A DNA stretch of 64,000 nucleotides from Branchiostoma floridae (GCF_000003815.2 NC_049980.1:11892650-11956649); one strand, 5' to 3'. Positions 1 through 12,519 are shown, numbered from the stretch's first letter. Numbers and translations: made by a program. Notes: generated by a model not told the origin, from the sequence alone.

Positions 1-204
1 GTAAAGCCCATTGGCGTAATTGTGGAAATTCGTCACCAGCGCGCACAACGGGGGACTCAGTGGGCAGTAGACCACCCCACATGTACTAGCAAATGAAATG
101 TGCTGCCCATCTTCTGTACATCTTTATGCAGAGAAAGCTTGATGATAAAAGGAGCAGGGTCAAATTCTAAGTATACAGTATATATAACAATTGTCTTTCC
201 AAAA

Positions 205-476
205 AAAACTCAATACAGTAGGATAGAGCTCTAGTGAGACTTTGTCCTTAGGTAGAGGCATAGCCGTTTTTGACACGGTTTACGTATTCAAAAGCCCATC
301 CCTCTCCTTACACTGCCTTGTATCTCCCCAACCGAAGTCAGGTAACGTTACCCATTTTACACCACATGTACTGTGACATAGCGTCTACCCAAGAATGCCT
401 GGAATCGAACTCTCGACCACGAGTATTGCCATTCGGCCATCCGACGCCACACACTCTGTCCACTGGACCACTGACT
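205..476 (-). mobile_element. tRNA-derived SINE, copy 1
   Basis: Read on the minus strand, a Pol III A-box-like sequence (TGGTCCAGTGG, complement of 460-470; a second, TGGCCGAATGG, lies near 431-441) is followed by a B-box (GTTCGATTCC, complement of 401-410). The body that follows (GTGTAAAATGGGTA, CCTGACTTCGG, GGCAGTG) matches the + strand body of a second copy at 6165-6445. The head is not a working tRNA gene because the arms do not fold cleanly. The tail runs into a T-rich stretch near 205; that end is approximate. Confidence 0.6.
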
Positions 477-3308
477 TATGGGACTAGACGCACTAGCTAC
501 AGGTGAGCTGATATTAGTACCATCGGTCCTTACATATGAGAATACATCGTAAACCACTGTAATGCACACCAATTATGGTCGTTCAGCACATTTAATACTG
601 CAAAATCGTTCTACAAACTCACTTAGAAGTGAGATCGATTACTCAAAAATCGGTTTACGCAGTTAATGCTTTCTAGGAGATTGGAATAATCTGTTGGTGA
701 GTGAATTTTCATGACATAGGCATGCATCACACACAGCGCACGCTGGTGAATATGCAACCATAAAGTTCAGCAAGACATCTCGCGTTTGATGCTTTGCATA
801 CTTTAATCTATAATATTTTGCATACAGAGTGAACGTAGATGTAAACACAACTGAGGAACGGTACTAAAGTATCACTAGTTGTTCTAGTTTTCATTAAAAT
901 CGAATACATTTTTCTTTGAGATAATCTGATGTGAAAAGACATGGATTGTCAATTTACTCCATAGAATTCTTTCAATTGTTTGTTAGAAGAGCCACAAATC
1001 GCTACGCCCTTCTCCCTGTAGTCTTGTTACTGTCGATGCCTAACCATGCCCACTGTACTTACTGATTCAAATCCTGTCTTGTGCAACAGTTTTAAAAGCA
1101 TTCCCACTGAAATGTTTTTGGAAGTCAGCCAATTACGATCGCCTCGACCTTTTTAGCTTAGCTGCAATTAGTGGAAGCAAGATGACGTGTCAGCAAAATG
1201 TAAAACCCCACATACATGGATCTGGCATTAGGCCACATGTAGATGATTACATGGATAACATCAGCGCGCGCATTGATATCCCCTTATTTAGTCACTCACT
1301 CTTTTACTCAAGTCCATTTACCTCCAGGTCGTTGTGGGTACAAGATAGCCATCAAGATAGTTATATCCAGGCATGTCTCTTTCTTGCCACAGTCAACCTT
1401 TCCATTAAAATTAGGGGCGTCCAGTCAGCAATGTCGCCCTGCCATTGCCTTTCTAGTAAGTAATTAAAAATTAGATTTTGTTCCTTTGCAGAGATGGTAA
1501 GGAAGGCAAGAAAATGCCATAAGATATGTCTTTTATGTACTTGCAGATGTGACACTAGTGTGGTAGCCATGAACGACGTTGTCGTTGTTTAAGTATGGCT
1601 GTAGAAGTGACACTAGTGTGATAGGATTGAGACCAGGTGTAGCCTAGACACACTTGTATTACTTTGTGCAATTATTGAATACAGGATCGGAATAAAAGAT
1701 TGACTATGCTGCCATGTTTGGTCCTTCCATTCCTGATACAACGGTTACAGTGTCAAAGTTGAAAATACAGGCACCATTTTTACCCATCTTGTTTTTTTTC
1801 GCACCATCGCATCAGGTATCTAGTCAGTAGAGTATGCCATTCGTAAGATTTACTTGCTGTGGACTTACATAAAAACCATTAGGCAAACGCGGCAGGCACG
1901 CAACACTGCGCATCTGTGCTAACACCGTGTGTACTGTACTCACATGTGCGAATTAAACAGTGCCTCCACGGCTCGAAAACGGAGAACAAACGACGGTATC
2001 AAGATTATTCAGACCGTAAACTAAGATCGGAATCGGTCGTTGGTTATAGCCAAACGGTACAGACGCAAACGGAAACTGACATTGCAAAATCGTGCGACTA
2101 TTTTACGCTGTTTTCACTTCTTCACTCGGTGTCGCAAATACAGGTTTTAATGAAACTTAGCGCTTCTCTAAACACACGAATAACCTCCTGGAACCTTCCT
2201 AGACTACAGATGACTTGTATGTACATTCATTGCTATTGTATTGGGCATGGAGTACAAGAAAAACACAAATCAACGTTGACAGATTTTTTTAACACACGAA
2301 TGCCACTGGCAACACCAACATATGGTCTTCGACAGAAAAATATGCCAGCGTAAAGACCTAGACAATATTGCATTGCGAACAGTGTTGAGTTATTTTTGTT
2401 CCATTTAGAATTTGGGTCACGCGGGTAGTATATTTACGACAGAATGTCCCGCCACGTCTCTAAACACAGCACTTTTCTGAGCTGGCGTATTCACATAAAG
2501 GCCAGAAATGCCACCCTGGCCTAGATAGATAAAAGTAATTTTTTCATAACCTTGGTCTTCTTCTGTTTACCGAAATGACACTGATTACAAAACTGTCATC
2601 CAGGAAAATTTACTGCACTATATCACAAGGTTTTGTACTTCTTATAATCCGTACTGTCGTTTGATGACTGCTAAAAACTGTGAGACCGAGGTGAAAAATA
2701 AAACTAGAAATACATGTAAATTTTTTAGTGTTGCAGTGGTACACAACTAGCGACTTTCTTGAATTTTCAGGATCTTTGTCTATTTCATCTCCTTGACAAT
2801 AAGTGCTCTAAATGCATTCAAGATCACCCCAAGATAAGCGCAAACACACAAAATAAGCTTTCTGCTCTACGTGACGAGAAAGGGTAAGTTATCCCTGGAA
2901 GTCTACAGGGAGACCCGACAGCTTTCTACTGTGCCCCTGCTTGCCCTGGCATCCCTATATTGTTCTTTGGAGAGAAACAACATTAAGTCTACTAAAACGT
3001 CCTGTTAGGGAAAAAGTAACGTTATTGGCGTCCAGGTTGGTTTCTGAAGTAGATTGCACATGTTGATGTCACAACCGGGGTATGTATTTATTCAAATCTT
3101 TGAAAGGTTTATGTTCAACGTTTTTAATCTCTCTGATTGATTGATTGTTTCTTTGTGTTTTGGCAGTGGTCAATGTCATCGTAGAGGGATAGAAAGTGAT
3201 GTACGGACTCATTTATTACTAATAAAAGTCTTTTTTGTGTGATTCTCTAAACCGGAGAAACTATAGATATTTCACAGAGTATGGGGCATGCGAACGCTTA
3301 GGCCTGCA
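477..3308. other. Intergenic DNA, no gene recognised
   Basis: Only short open frames are present, none with a recognisable domain or splice pattern. A dispersed repeat lies at 1321-1403. Nothing else stands out. Confidence 0.5.
1321..1403 (+). repeat. Dispersed repeat, copy A (also at 8386-8490)
   Basis: The segment starting CCTCCAGGTCGTTG and passing through CAAGATAG, CTTGCCA and CAACCTTTCC is matched along its length by 8402-8490. The family is not recognised, but the shared order of motifs over about 85 bases indicates two copies of one element. Confidence 0.5.
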
Positions 3309-3492
3309 TCACATTTCCAAACCGGGGCCCGGCCCGGAGCTTTCGGGAACGAAAAGTATGGTATAAAAGACACAAAACTACACAAGACGTAAGGAGATAA
3401 GTCCTGGGCATTAGTTGTGAATATTTTTACGTATACATTTCTATTTTTCGTTTCCACAAACAGCCCGACCGGGCCTCTGTTAGGAAATGTGA
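3309..3492. mobile_element. Inverted-repeat element (MITE-like), copy 1
   Basis: The ends are complementary: TCACATTTCC at 3309-3318 against GGAAATGTGA at 3483-3492, with the inner CCGGGGCCCGG against CCCGACCGGGCC. A second copy at 51844-52017 shares the interior (AAAAGACAC, ACTACACAAGAC, GTTTCCACAAACAGCC) and the downstream words TTAGCCTTAT. There is no coding capacity, so this is a non-autonomous DNA transposon relic. No clear target duplication was found, so the exact ends are uncertain. Confidence 0.65.
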
Positions 3493-4884
3493 CGTTAGCC
3501 TTATGCCATAAGAGGAGTTGACGAACATTCAGAGAACTATACATAAACATTGATCTGTCCTCAGACGACTGGAAAGATTTGCCCCCTCTGACCAGACGTG
3601 ACCCCGCCGGCTCCGGGTGACTGGCTGCAGAACTAGTAGAAGGGATTAACCTTGAATGACTGTCCTTGTTCACAAAGAGCAGAATCTGTCCCATGATGGG
3701 GTCCTTATGAACGTGACCTTCGCTCCGTTACTGTCATTAATACCCGCTGAGGGACGTTCAATGTAAAATGGCCGGGGTAACCTGTGCAGAGGACGTTGTC
3801 TACTGTAGTGAGGTACCATTACATAGAATTAGAGATAAAAGATATCGATTTCTCTCATTACAGTTGCACGGGTCATTCTACATTGATTGCCAAGTGTTTT
3901 TTGGTTTAAACATGAAAACAAGCTAAAATAAACTAGTTGTGACCATAAACGAGCTTCCGTAACGCCTTTTTGTGGTCTAATCCTTCTAACACTATAGGCC
4001 AATACAGATATAAAGTGCATTGACAGTCATAGATCTATTGGCTGTCCTTGGTGCTGAACTGTACTTAGATATACACAATAACGTATGCAAAGAGAACAAC
4101 CTGCCAGTCAAAAGCTCCACCTAGCGATATTTTAAGAATAACACTCACCCTGCTTGTAATCGTACATAGGGTGGGTTTGTTTTGTTTGTTTATTTTTATT
4201 CATGCAGGAGTGCAAAGATTTTAAAAGATCCCTGGGAGGAACACCGTGCATATGTTCAACATAACAGTAATCGATAACGATATCAAATAAGATAGATAGC
4301 AATTTAGCAAGAACAAGTGCGTATATTCAAGTTCGTATGAGTTGCTTGTGGACATTTTTTGGCTTAGGTAAAGTTTGCAGAAAACGTTATTATTTAGTTT
4401 GCCCTGCAATTGTGTAGCCTAGGTATCGATCAGAAAACAACCACTTTTCGGCATTCTTCTTCTAAGGTAAAATAACGCCAATACGCAACTCATACGGATT
4501 TTGGAATACAATATACGCACTCGTGTGACAAAATATCATGAAAATCCATCCACGGCTTCCCGAGGCATACCGTCTTCTAAACAAACACCACACAGACGGC
4601 AACGAAAACAGAGACATCTTGACGAAGGTAGTGATACGGCTCCCGTATCTTGTTTCCCACGCGGCTTACACTGCGTTATCAAACCGCTTGTGTCTACCAG
4701 ACCTCCCGTCGAGTTGAGAAGGTTGTCGAAATCGGCTCAAATAGGGACACATTTTTAAGGGTAATGAGCTTAATGTTCAATTGGAGATTCCAAATGGTAA
4801 CTCTTCTGGCATGTTATACTAACGATCGCTGTTACTAGTACATCCTGGGTATTTGTAATTCTACGACTGATACATATCATAACG
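3493..4884. other. Intergenic DNA upstream of the P450 gene
   Basis: This AT-rich stretch has no recognised gene or repeat apart from the short duplication that begins at 4885. Confidence 0.4.
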
Positions 4885-4949
4885 TTAGCTGATTACATTA
4901 CAAGTTAATATTTACATTAGCAGATCAAGTTACAAGTTTATGTAAATCA
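4885..4949 (+). promoter_or_regulatory. Tandem duplication with forkhead/HNF1-like words, upstream of the P450
   Basis: Two adjacent units of 32-33 bases (4885-4916 and 4917-4949) share TTAGC.GAT and TTACAAGTT. The first contains GTTAATATTTACA and the second TTTATGTAAAT; both resemble forkhead (TRTTTAC) and HNF1 half-site words. They lie about 130 bases before the P450 start codon. A promoter role is inferred from position and motif only; no TATA box was identified. Confidence 0.3.
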
Positions 4950-5080
4950 GCCTTTTGTCTCCCACCTCTTTCCGTCTGCCAGTGCCTTACCGTGCAACGA
5001 ACGCTCGTATCAAACCCACCTTGTCAACGTCTATTTCTTTTCCGGCAACCCTAGAGTCTGACAGAGACTACCACACCAAC

Positions 5081-8000
5081 ATGATGACGCTCCCAGTACG
5101 TTTTCCGTTCACTACCCTGGACATGTCCACCCTACTGGTCTTTATTGTCACCTTCTTCTTAGCTGTAAGGTTTCTGATCAAGGTAAAGAGACCCGGGAAC
5201 CGGCCTCCATCGGCACCTGGAGGGTGGCCCCTGCTGAACCACGCGCCACAGCTCTTTAAGCAAGGTTTACATCTCCAACTTGACATGTGGGCCAAGGAAC
5301 TTGGTGACGTTTACTCATTCAAGGCTATGAGTGATGAATACTATGCTGTGAGTGGATACACGGCTATCAAGGAACTTGTGGAGAATGATGTGTTTTCTAC
5401 ACGGACGGATGGATCGATTTCGCCCGCTGTCGGTGGTGATCAGGGTAGGTGTTGCGTGATTCTTCCACATTGACATACGTCGTGTGAACAGCATGCCCGT
5501 AGTCATTGGGGAAGGTGGGAGAAGGGATTCAAAGAACAACAAGAAAACCTACCTCATTTGATCATCATCAACCTAAGTGCTTGTTTAGTACACCATGTTC
5601 TGTGACTCTAGTTATGTTACTTCTTTATGGCCTTAGTTCCTTCTAAGCTTCTCATATTTTGCACCCATGCTCATGATAAATAAAGTCTTCATTTCATTCT
5701 AGCCAACAATGTCAACAAAGAGACGTCCACTATTCAGAGTTGAATAAACATTATGTTTTCAATTTTTGTGTTTGTTTGACTAGACATCATACTGGCGCCT
5801 TACGGAGTCTTTAAGGAACGACGAAGGTTTGCAACCAGTGTGCTCCGGCGACTGGGCATGAAGATGGGCCGAGGGAGCATACAAGATCAAATTCAAGAGG
5901 AGGCGAGTTATATTTGTGCCAAGGTATGAGTTTTCTTTGTCATAGAAGAAAAAAATTCATAAAGTTTTGAAGAAAAAAATCTTATTGTGCTGTCATATTC
6001 ATGATTCAGTCTAAGCTATTCATTTTCTATCCGGTGTCAGTTGTGTCAGCAAACAGTGAAGGTTAGTGAATAACTATCTCTGAGAGGCGCCCTATTACTC
6101 TCCAAGCAGAGATTGAATCGCGCAAATATAGCAGTCGCAAAAATTACATGGGCGCTCTTCAGAGCCCTATGACCGAGTGTCTATCAAGAGGACACGGCAC
6201 GAATGCCAGATCAAGAGGACACGGGCTCCATTCCAGGCATTCCTAGCTAGACGTTTGGTCATTGGGAAAGGCTCTTACGTATTTCCTCACCCTGGTGTAA
6301 ATATGGGTACCTGACTCCGGCTGCTGGAGAGGTTAAAGGCAATGAAAGAACAGGGCTGGCTCCGCCGTCCCATACCGTGCCCTAGACATTGCAGGTAACA
6401 TCCCACTTCCCTACGGCCTCAAATAGACTATGGGACTACCTTTTACCCTTTACCTTCTTCTCCAAAAGATCTCCGGCTACAGCGAGCAGGCATTTGACAT
6501 CTCAGCCGACGTGACAACAGCCACAGGAAACATCATTTGCACCCTGGTCTTCGGGAAGCGGTTTGACTACGGGGATACCGGATTCCAACATCTGCAGACG
6601 ACAATGAAGGGCCTTGGTGCTGAGATGGTCAAATGGCACTTACCTTTCTTCACTTTCATTCCTATAGGTAAGTATGCAGTTGATCGTACGGTAATGCCAA
6701 CTGTTTTGAAATGATACCGTTGAGAGGTAGTTGCCAGTTATCATATCATGCATTCTACATAGATAAAATCAGGGACTGGAATACACACATGCAAAAACTC
6801 GTAGAAGCTACAACTTCCACTGGAGAAGTCCGTTGGAACCGGGTTTAGAGAGTTTAGATAAATGGCATGTAAAAGGACGTTCGTTGCTATTGTTACCTCC
6901 ATGAAAATGCAGCTATTGTTTGTGTGTGTCTGTGTGTCTATGTGAGTGTGTTTCCGGATTTTTGTAGTCAGCAACCTCTTGATGGATTACGGTGATATTT
7001 GGTATGTGGGTAGGAGTTGGAAAGACGAAGGTCAAGGTCGATTTCGGGCTAGCCTGGTATATGCAGCCGTATTATAACTCCCGAGTCTCTTCAGTCCTCT
7101 CGGAAGAAATTCATGAGCTGGATATTAGGCTCATTTTGTGCCCCCTGGTACTGGCCTTGGTACTGCAGCACAATTTCAATTTTTTTTGTTTGTCTTTTTT
7201 GGCCTGGACATGCTATGGTCTCGTTTAAAAATGTTTCTTCTGCAACACAGTTCAAGATCCAAATGCAGGAGTACTCTTCCATGCCAAGAACCTGCAACAG
7301 TTCATCCAAGAAGAAATAGATCGACACCGTCTGAATCTGGACCCGGAGCATCCACGAGACTTCATAGACTACTGTCTGCTCCAGCTGGCCCAGCAGGATG
7401 GGAGCGGTATATGGATGAACAAAGACAACGTGGTGTACATTCTTCAGGACCTCTTCATTGCTGGGACGGACACCACGGCTGCAACACTGACGTGGGCCCT
7501 GCTCTACATGATCCTCTACCCGGATGTACAGCAAAAGGTTGGAGCGCATGAATTTATCAGATGATTATTAGCTCATTAATAATTGAAGTATGGTTTCTGG
7601 TGTTTGTTTGTGTTTCCGGATATTTTTGGTCAGCATACCTTGAGAACCTCTGGATGAATTGTAATGATAGTTGGTATGTCTTATTTACATAATAAATAGG
7701 GTAGATTTTAGTACCTAAGTAGGTGAATAGTGGACACAAAAGTCAAGATCGAGTTTATGCCTTTTAGCAGCTAGCCCCGGTTCTACAGCAGTGTTGGGCT
7801 CCCATTCTTTCTTCCCAAAATGTACAGGAGCTTTGATAGTTAATCGGATGGCATTATAACTAACAAGCAAAACAAACGTCAACCATGTATTTTAATGGAT
7901 GAGATGTCTGATATTGTCCTTGTGTTTATTGGCTTGTTGCTTTATTTGTTTGTTTGTTTGTTTGTTTGTTGGTATGTATGTATGTCGTGTCTATCAGGTC

Positions 8001-9589
8001 CAGGCTGAACTTGACAGTGTACTTGGCGCCACCAAGCCGAGTCTGGCACACAGATACCAGCTGCCCTTCACCATCGCCACCATCATGGAGGCGCAGCGGA
8101 TCCGCCACATCGGACCTGTGCTCTTCGTTCGCCGGGCAGCCAAGCCAACCCGCTTCCGCGGTTACGACATCGCGGAGGGAGCAGCTGTAACGTTAATCTT
8201 CCTTATTTTGAACTTTAATCTTTATTCTTATCGCCATGTTAGTAGAACGGCGGAGTGATACAAGTTGCTTGAGAGTGATATAAGTTACCTGGGTCACAAT
8301 CAGTGTACCTGATGAGAAAAGTAGTGTGGATGCCCATGTCGTCATATACCTACCTACCTACCTACCTACTTACCTAGTCCTTTGACCTCCAGGTCGTTTG
8401 ACCTCCAGGTCGTTGGGGAGACAAGGTAGACATAAAGATAGACAGCTGTCTCTAGGCCCGTCTATCCCTTGCCAGGGTCAGCCTTTCCTGCATGTTAAGG
8501 GATGACTATATATACAACATTCAGTAAAATGGTCCTTTACCTTCAGGCACTTTACTACATCATGGGTAACCAGCGGCAACTCAAACAACATATCCATGCC
8601 ACCAAGTCTAAATACCAATAAACTACATGTCAACACTGAATATAGCATATGGCTAATCAATGTTGAACTAGTTAACTGACACGTCGCTAGAGGTCGTTGT
8701 TGCCAAGTCCACAGCTATTTGTTTTCTTCATCTCGGTCCCTTTTCATTTCCTATATATCGCCAATGGTAGTATCAGTTATCAGACATTGTTTACCAAAAC
8801 TGGCAACTATTTTCTTTTTCAAAACCACGTTAGATGGTTCCGAACCTGAGGTCCGTCCACATGGACCCTGCAGTCTGGCCCAACCCGGATTTGTTCGACC
8901 CCAGCCGGTTCCTGGATGCGGACGGCAAGGTGGTGAACAACCCACCGTCGTTCTTACCATTCTCTACAGGTACTTTCCATACGTATTTTGGAAGTCAACC
9001 ATTTAAAAGATATTTTATTAACTTCTTATCAATATCTTAAATCTCCTACGCAGAGCTTTGCCCGCGGCCTATGCCGTATATATACCCTGTGGAGGCTCTG
9101 CTAAAATGAGCCGAGGTTCCCACTTTTGTGGCCGTGGAAATGTTTTTAAGGTAAGTCCCCTAAGGCATATTGAGTGAGGGTTTGCGTGGAGAATGATGAA
9201 GTGTTACCATGATGATATATTCAAACATACCAACCAGTAACACAACAGAGCATCAGCTGTAAACTGATGGTAGAATATATCATGTTGTATATATCTTGTG
9301 GAATTTGAAACATGTTGTTTCGAGTTGGATATCAATATTTGCAGCTTATAATTTATCTTGTAGAATTTTCACATCATTATAACAAGTCCGTTTTTTGTCC
9401 ATTTCAGGCCGTAGGAACTGTCTAGGCGAGAAGCTGGCGAAGATGGAACTGTTCCTCCTGTTTTCTACCATCCTGCAGCACTTTACACTGAAGCTGCCAG
9501 AGGGCGCCCCTACACCTTCCACCGAAGGGACCTTCAAATCACTGAGCATGGGGCCTGCACCTTTCCAAGTTTGTGCCGTGCCCCGCTGA
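5081..9589 (+). CDS. Cytochrome P450, CYP2 clan, CYP2U1-like (seven exons, complete)
   Basis: Microsomal haem-thiolate monooxygenase of 498 residues. Exons: 5081-5444, 5784-5923, 6469-6667, 7251-7537, 7998-8186, 8834-8969, 9408-9589. All introns are GT..AG and phases agree throughout; TGA is at 9587-9589. The start is the first ATG in its frame (5081, A at -3). Residues 15-33 form the N-terminal membrane anchor, followed by the proline-rich hinge PPSAPGG (42-48). The I-helix AGTDTT is at 305-310, K-helix ExxR at 361-364 (EAQR), PxRF-type DPSRF at 415-419, and the haem loop FSTGRRNCLG at 436-445 with Cys443 as ligand. The I-helix/J-helix region and the GEKLAKMELFL stretch are closest to CYP2U1, a fatty-acid hydroxylase family. 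The helix-C WxxxR motif reads F131-KER-R135, so the usual Trp is missing. The substrate cannot be inferred. Confidence 0.93.
5630..5703 (+). repeat. Possible retroelement 3' tail in P450 intron 1
   Basis: The stretch ends ATAAATAAAGTCTTCATTTCATTC, with a polyadenylation-type word followed by a short ATTTC-rich tail, as at the 3' ends of non-LTR elements. No coding remnant is seen. Confidence 0.2.
6079..6165. repeat. Short inverted repeat in P450 intron 2
   Basis: CTCTGAGAGGCGCCC near 6079 is complementary, with mismatches, to GGGCGCTCTTCAGAG ending near 6165, making an 85-base foldback that directly abuts the SINE downstream. Confidence 0.35.
6165..6445 (+). mobile_element. tRNA-derived SINE, copy 2, in P450 intron 2
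   Basis: An A-box-like TGACCGAGTGT (6170-6180) and a decayed B-box (GGGCTCCATTCC, 6223-6234) are followed by the same body as the SINE at 205-476: CAGGCATTC, then GTGTAAATATGGGTACCTGAC, then GGCAATGA. The tail reaches CTATGGGACTACC, which ends about 25 bases before exon 3 of the P450 (6469). The SINE therefore contributes part of the pyrimidine-rich sequence before that splice acceptor. Confidence 0.65.
6940..7090 (+). repeat. Dispersed repeat in P450 intron 3 (copy also in intron 4)
   Basis: It shares TGTTTCCGGAT, GTCAGCA, TGATGGATT, TTGGTATGT and GTCAAGGTCGA in order with 7610-7800 in the next intron. The second copy carries about 40 extra bases. The family is not identified. Confidence 0.5.
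7610..7800 (+). repeat. Dispersed repeat in P450 intron 4 (pair of 6940-7090)
   Basis: Same motif order as 6940-7090 (TGTTTCCGGAT, GTCAGCAT, TTGGTATGT, GTCAAGATCGA), interrupted by an AT-rich insertion around 7680-7720. Confidence 0.5.
7945..7985 (+). repeat. (TTTG)n and (TATG)n microsatellite
   Basis: Perfect TTTG units run into TATG units just before P450 exon 5 (7998), so they lie in its pyrimidine-rich acceptor region. A comparable (TTAG)n/(TTTG)n tract is at about 24184-24227. Confidence 0.9.
8347..8375 (+). repeat. (CCTA)n microsatellite
   Basis: Consecutive TACC units with one interruption, in P450 intron 5. Confidence 0.9.
8386..8490 (+). repeat. Dispersed repeat, copy B (pair of 1321-1403)
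   Basis: This copy matches 1321-1403 but begins with its first 16 bases in tandem (TTTGACCTCCAGGTCG twice, 8383-8414). It lies in P450 intron 5. Confidence 0.5.
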
Positions 9590-12519
9590 CATGTAACGGT
9601 TATGACGTCGTGATTCCCGTGATATCAGTGATTCAGAGAGGATAGAGAAGACGAAGATTGTGTTTTATTATCATATAAAATGAAAGGAAGAAGGAACAAA
9701 GCAAAAGTCCCCGATCGTGTCATATATTTAAACTTCTTTTTGAAAATGGTTAACTTCCAAGTTTTCATTTCCACGGTATGGTAACATTTTAGCCCAAAAT
9801 GGAACATGTCATAGAGAACAAAACCCTCATGTGACTGATGTGAAATGGTTTACAGTCAATCATCGGGAAACTACGTGCTGAGTTTTACAGTTGCAGTTGC
9901 TATTGTCTGACGTTTAACCTGTTCCGTCGATATCATTGATATAATTTGTGATATCTATAGTCATTACGTAAGATGTGATTAATTGATAGTGCCTTATCAT
10001 CGTATCAGCTGACGTTTGTATATAAAGGCCTTTATGTTAAAACATAAGATATTATATCATAACCACATGTTTATATTCAATATCATAAATAGTGTAGATC
10101 TATCATATAATATCATCATATCATGTTATACATATATTTTTAAGATATTATATTACTTATATGGATTTTTCGTATGGCATTTTCTGCTACATGACAACCA
10201 TTCTATGTCGTATGTGCTATGAAAATGTGCTTTTTCATGTAGTAATTGGTTCAGTTTCTAACATTTAGACATTTTAAAAGTTTTTTGTTGATCAGTGTTC
10301 GTATGAAATTCTGTTAGAGTCATAACTGTAGCGGTAGTCTTTGTTTATAAAAAAAATCTTCAAAATAACGAAGTTTCGCAACTGCCATCTTACTCATGTA
10401 TCTTTAAGTTGATAGAACGGTTGAAGCTTTTTTATATTGTTAACGATTCCGTCGCAGTGTAGTAGTCGACCAAAGAACATGTTATGATTTATGACTTTTC
10501 TACGTTGTTCTTGGCTGAACGCTCGAGTCTGGGATCCACTGAGGTCTGCGGAAATATAGGGCAGTGATAAACCTTGTCAGGAAGGATTATACCAAACGTC
10601 ATATGTAGTCCTGTAGGAACAGGTGAATTTCACGCCACCTCTGTGACACGAGACACAACAATGGTGTCTGATGTAGACTACAGCCTGGCATCCCTGTCAG
10701 CCCGGCGGAGACACAGACAGACCACATGGTTGCGTGTTGCCGCACACCTTGAACATTGTGTCCGGACAGACTGGCCCCGCATCTACCCCTCTCCTTGGGG
10801 ACGGGGAGCCCCCATCGCCGGCCACTGCCCGGGGCGGACAGCGTGCACGCGCCGCCGGGACATAATGAAGATGCACAAAGAAGATACCGTCATTTATTAC
10901 CGTCCCTGCACCATGCTGTAGCAAAAAAACTGTTTGCCTTTCTGTGGGGCGTGGATGCGGGTATAGAACAATAGGACCAACAGGATTCCGCAAGCTCTAC
11001 AAATGACACCGTGTTGAGCGCACGTGTTCCCTAATCTCCGCACGACACAAAAGGCGATCGCGAACGGACTGTAAAACTTTGATCCGAAAATCCGAACATC
11101 CTTTCCTAAGCACAAGTAGTGCGTCAGTTTCACAGATCCTCTGAGACCAGGGATAACGTTTTATATGAAACCCACATGTACAGTTTACGCCATCCACTTC
11201 TTTACGTTGTTGGTTGTGGTCTATCGCCACAAACGAAAAGTCTCGGCAAAACTTTGTTTATCTTTTAAATCCTATCTTCACGACACGACATGTACAGTAG
11301 TATAAGCTTCTCAACTGTCCGATAGAAGTGTTAGATGGTGTTGCTTTTTGGAGGGGTGAACGGGGATAGCGAATCTTTGTATGAACATTGCCCAATGTCA
11401 TAAGCTATGTTATGTTAAACTAAGTGAACATAAAGGTAGTTCCGTAAAACCTGTTGTGTATAAATAAAAGATAACAATGTCTGCTGAGTACAGATTATTC
11501 GAGACCATCATTGTCCACTGGCGAATGCAGCACTCCGTAGTACATTATACGACTGACTTTCTATCATATATATAGAAATTTGGACTGTGCGATACGATTT
11601 CCATTTCAGAGTGAAACATACAATTGTTTAAATACACCAAACATCTTGCATCCGTGATATTCCACTCCGAATCCCTTGAAAGTAATAAAAGATGAAACAA
11701 AATTTGAATAACGAGATCTATAGCACTTACCAAATCCCCCCCAAAAGTTTCTTTCTTTCGCTTAGTTTAATCTATTGTTTATTTGGGACACTATGGCCCA
11801 TACACATATACAAAGTAAACTAGTGTTAGGAATCCTTAGGATTCTACTTCAGAGAATGTTGATTTATGTCTATCAAAAGTAAATATTGATAGACTGGGTT
11901 GGTTATTTACACAATGAAGTCCCCCATTCAAAAACTGTAATCAAGCCAAGTCAATGATCCTTGATTGTGACATTGAATTATCGTCAATTACCTTATTTCT
12001 TTCTCCGCCATTATGGGGTTGTTCGTTTTTGATATCTCATTTTTGCAACAAAGAGCAAATAAATGTATCATGAAAAGTGCCACCTTGGGCAGTATACTTG
12101 TTATGAAAGTCACATATATATGTAACAGTTAGAGAAATATTCTCCACAGCGAAGTGAAAAATATAGGGTTTTTTTCATGTACAGGATGAGTTCCCTAGTT
12201 TTTTATTTATTCAAATAGCACAGAAAAATCCATAGTTTTATGCAACTAAATTAAATATTGGTCTTGATATATCCTTACATATGTTTACAGCTGTCCAAAG
12301 AAGTTGAACCTGTACATACCAGTATACGTTAGTCTGACATGGTAAATAAAAAGAATATATCAAATGTCACTGTAATTGTGTCGTAATTGTGTATTATTAC
12401 CAAGACCTGTAGTTAACTTACAGAGCATGAACTTGAAATTAAGGACTGCCAGTCATTTCTTGAATATACACGAATGTCACTGCAATCCGGACACGTATGA
12501 AACGTGTTAAAAAATATGA
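9590..12519. other. P450 3' flank and intergenic DNA
   Basis: No canonical AATAAA lies close behind the P450 stop, so the transcript end is unknown. A GC-rich stretch at about 10750-10870 is open in several frames but encodes nothing recognised. The remainder is AT-rich and featureless to the eye. Confidence 0.4.

Noticed and set aside
401-470. Possible tRNA gene on the minus strand.
   Set aside because: A and B boxes are present, but the arms do not form a cloverleaf, and the same body follows a similar head at 6165-6445, so it is a SINE.
7091-7549. Minus-strand open frame of 152 codons.
   Set aside because: It is the antisense shadow of P450 exon 4, which carries the AGTDTT motif on the + strand.
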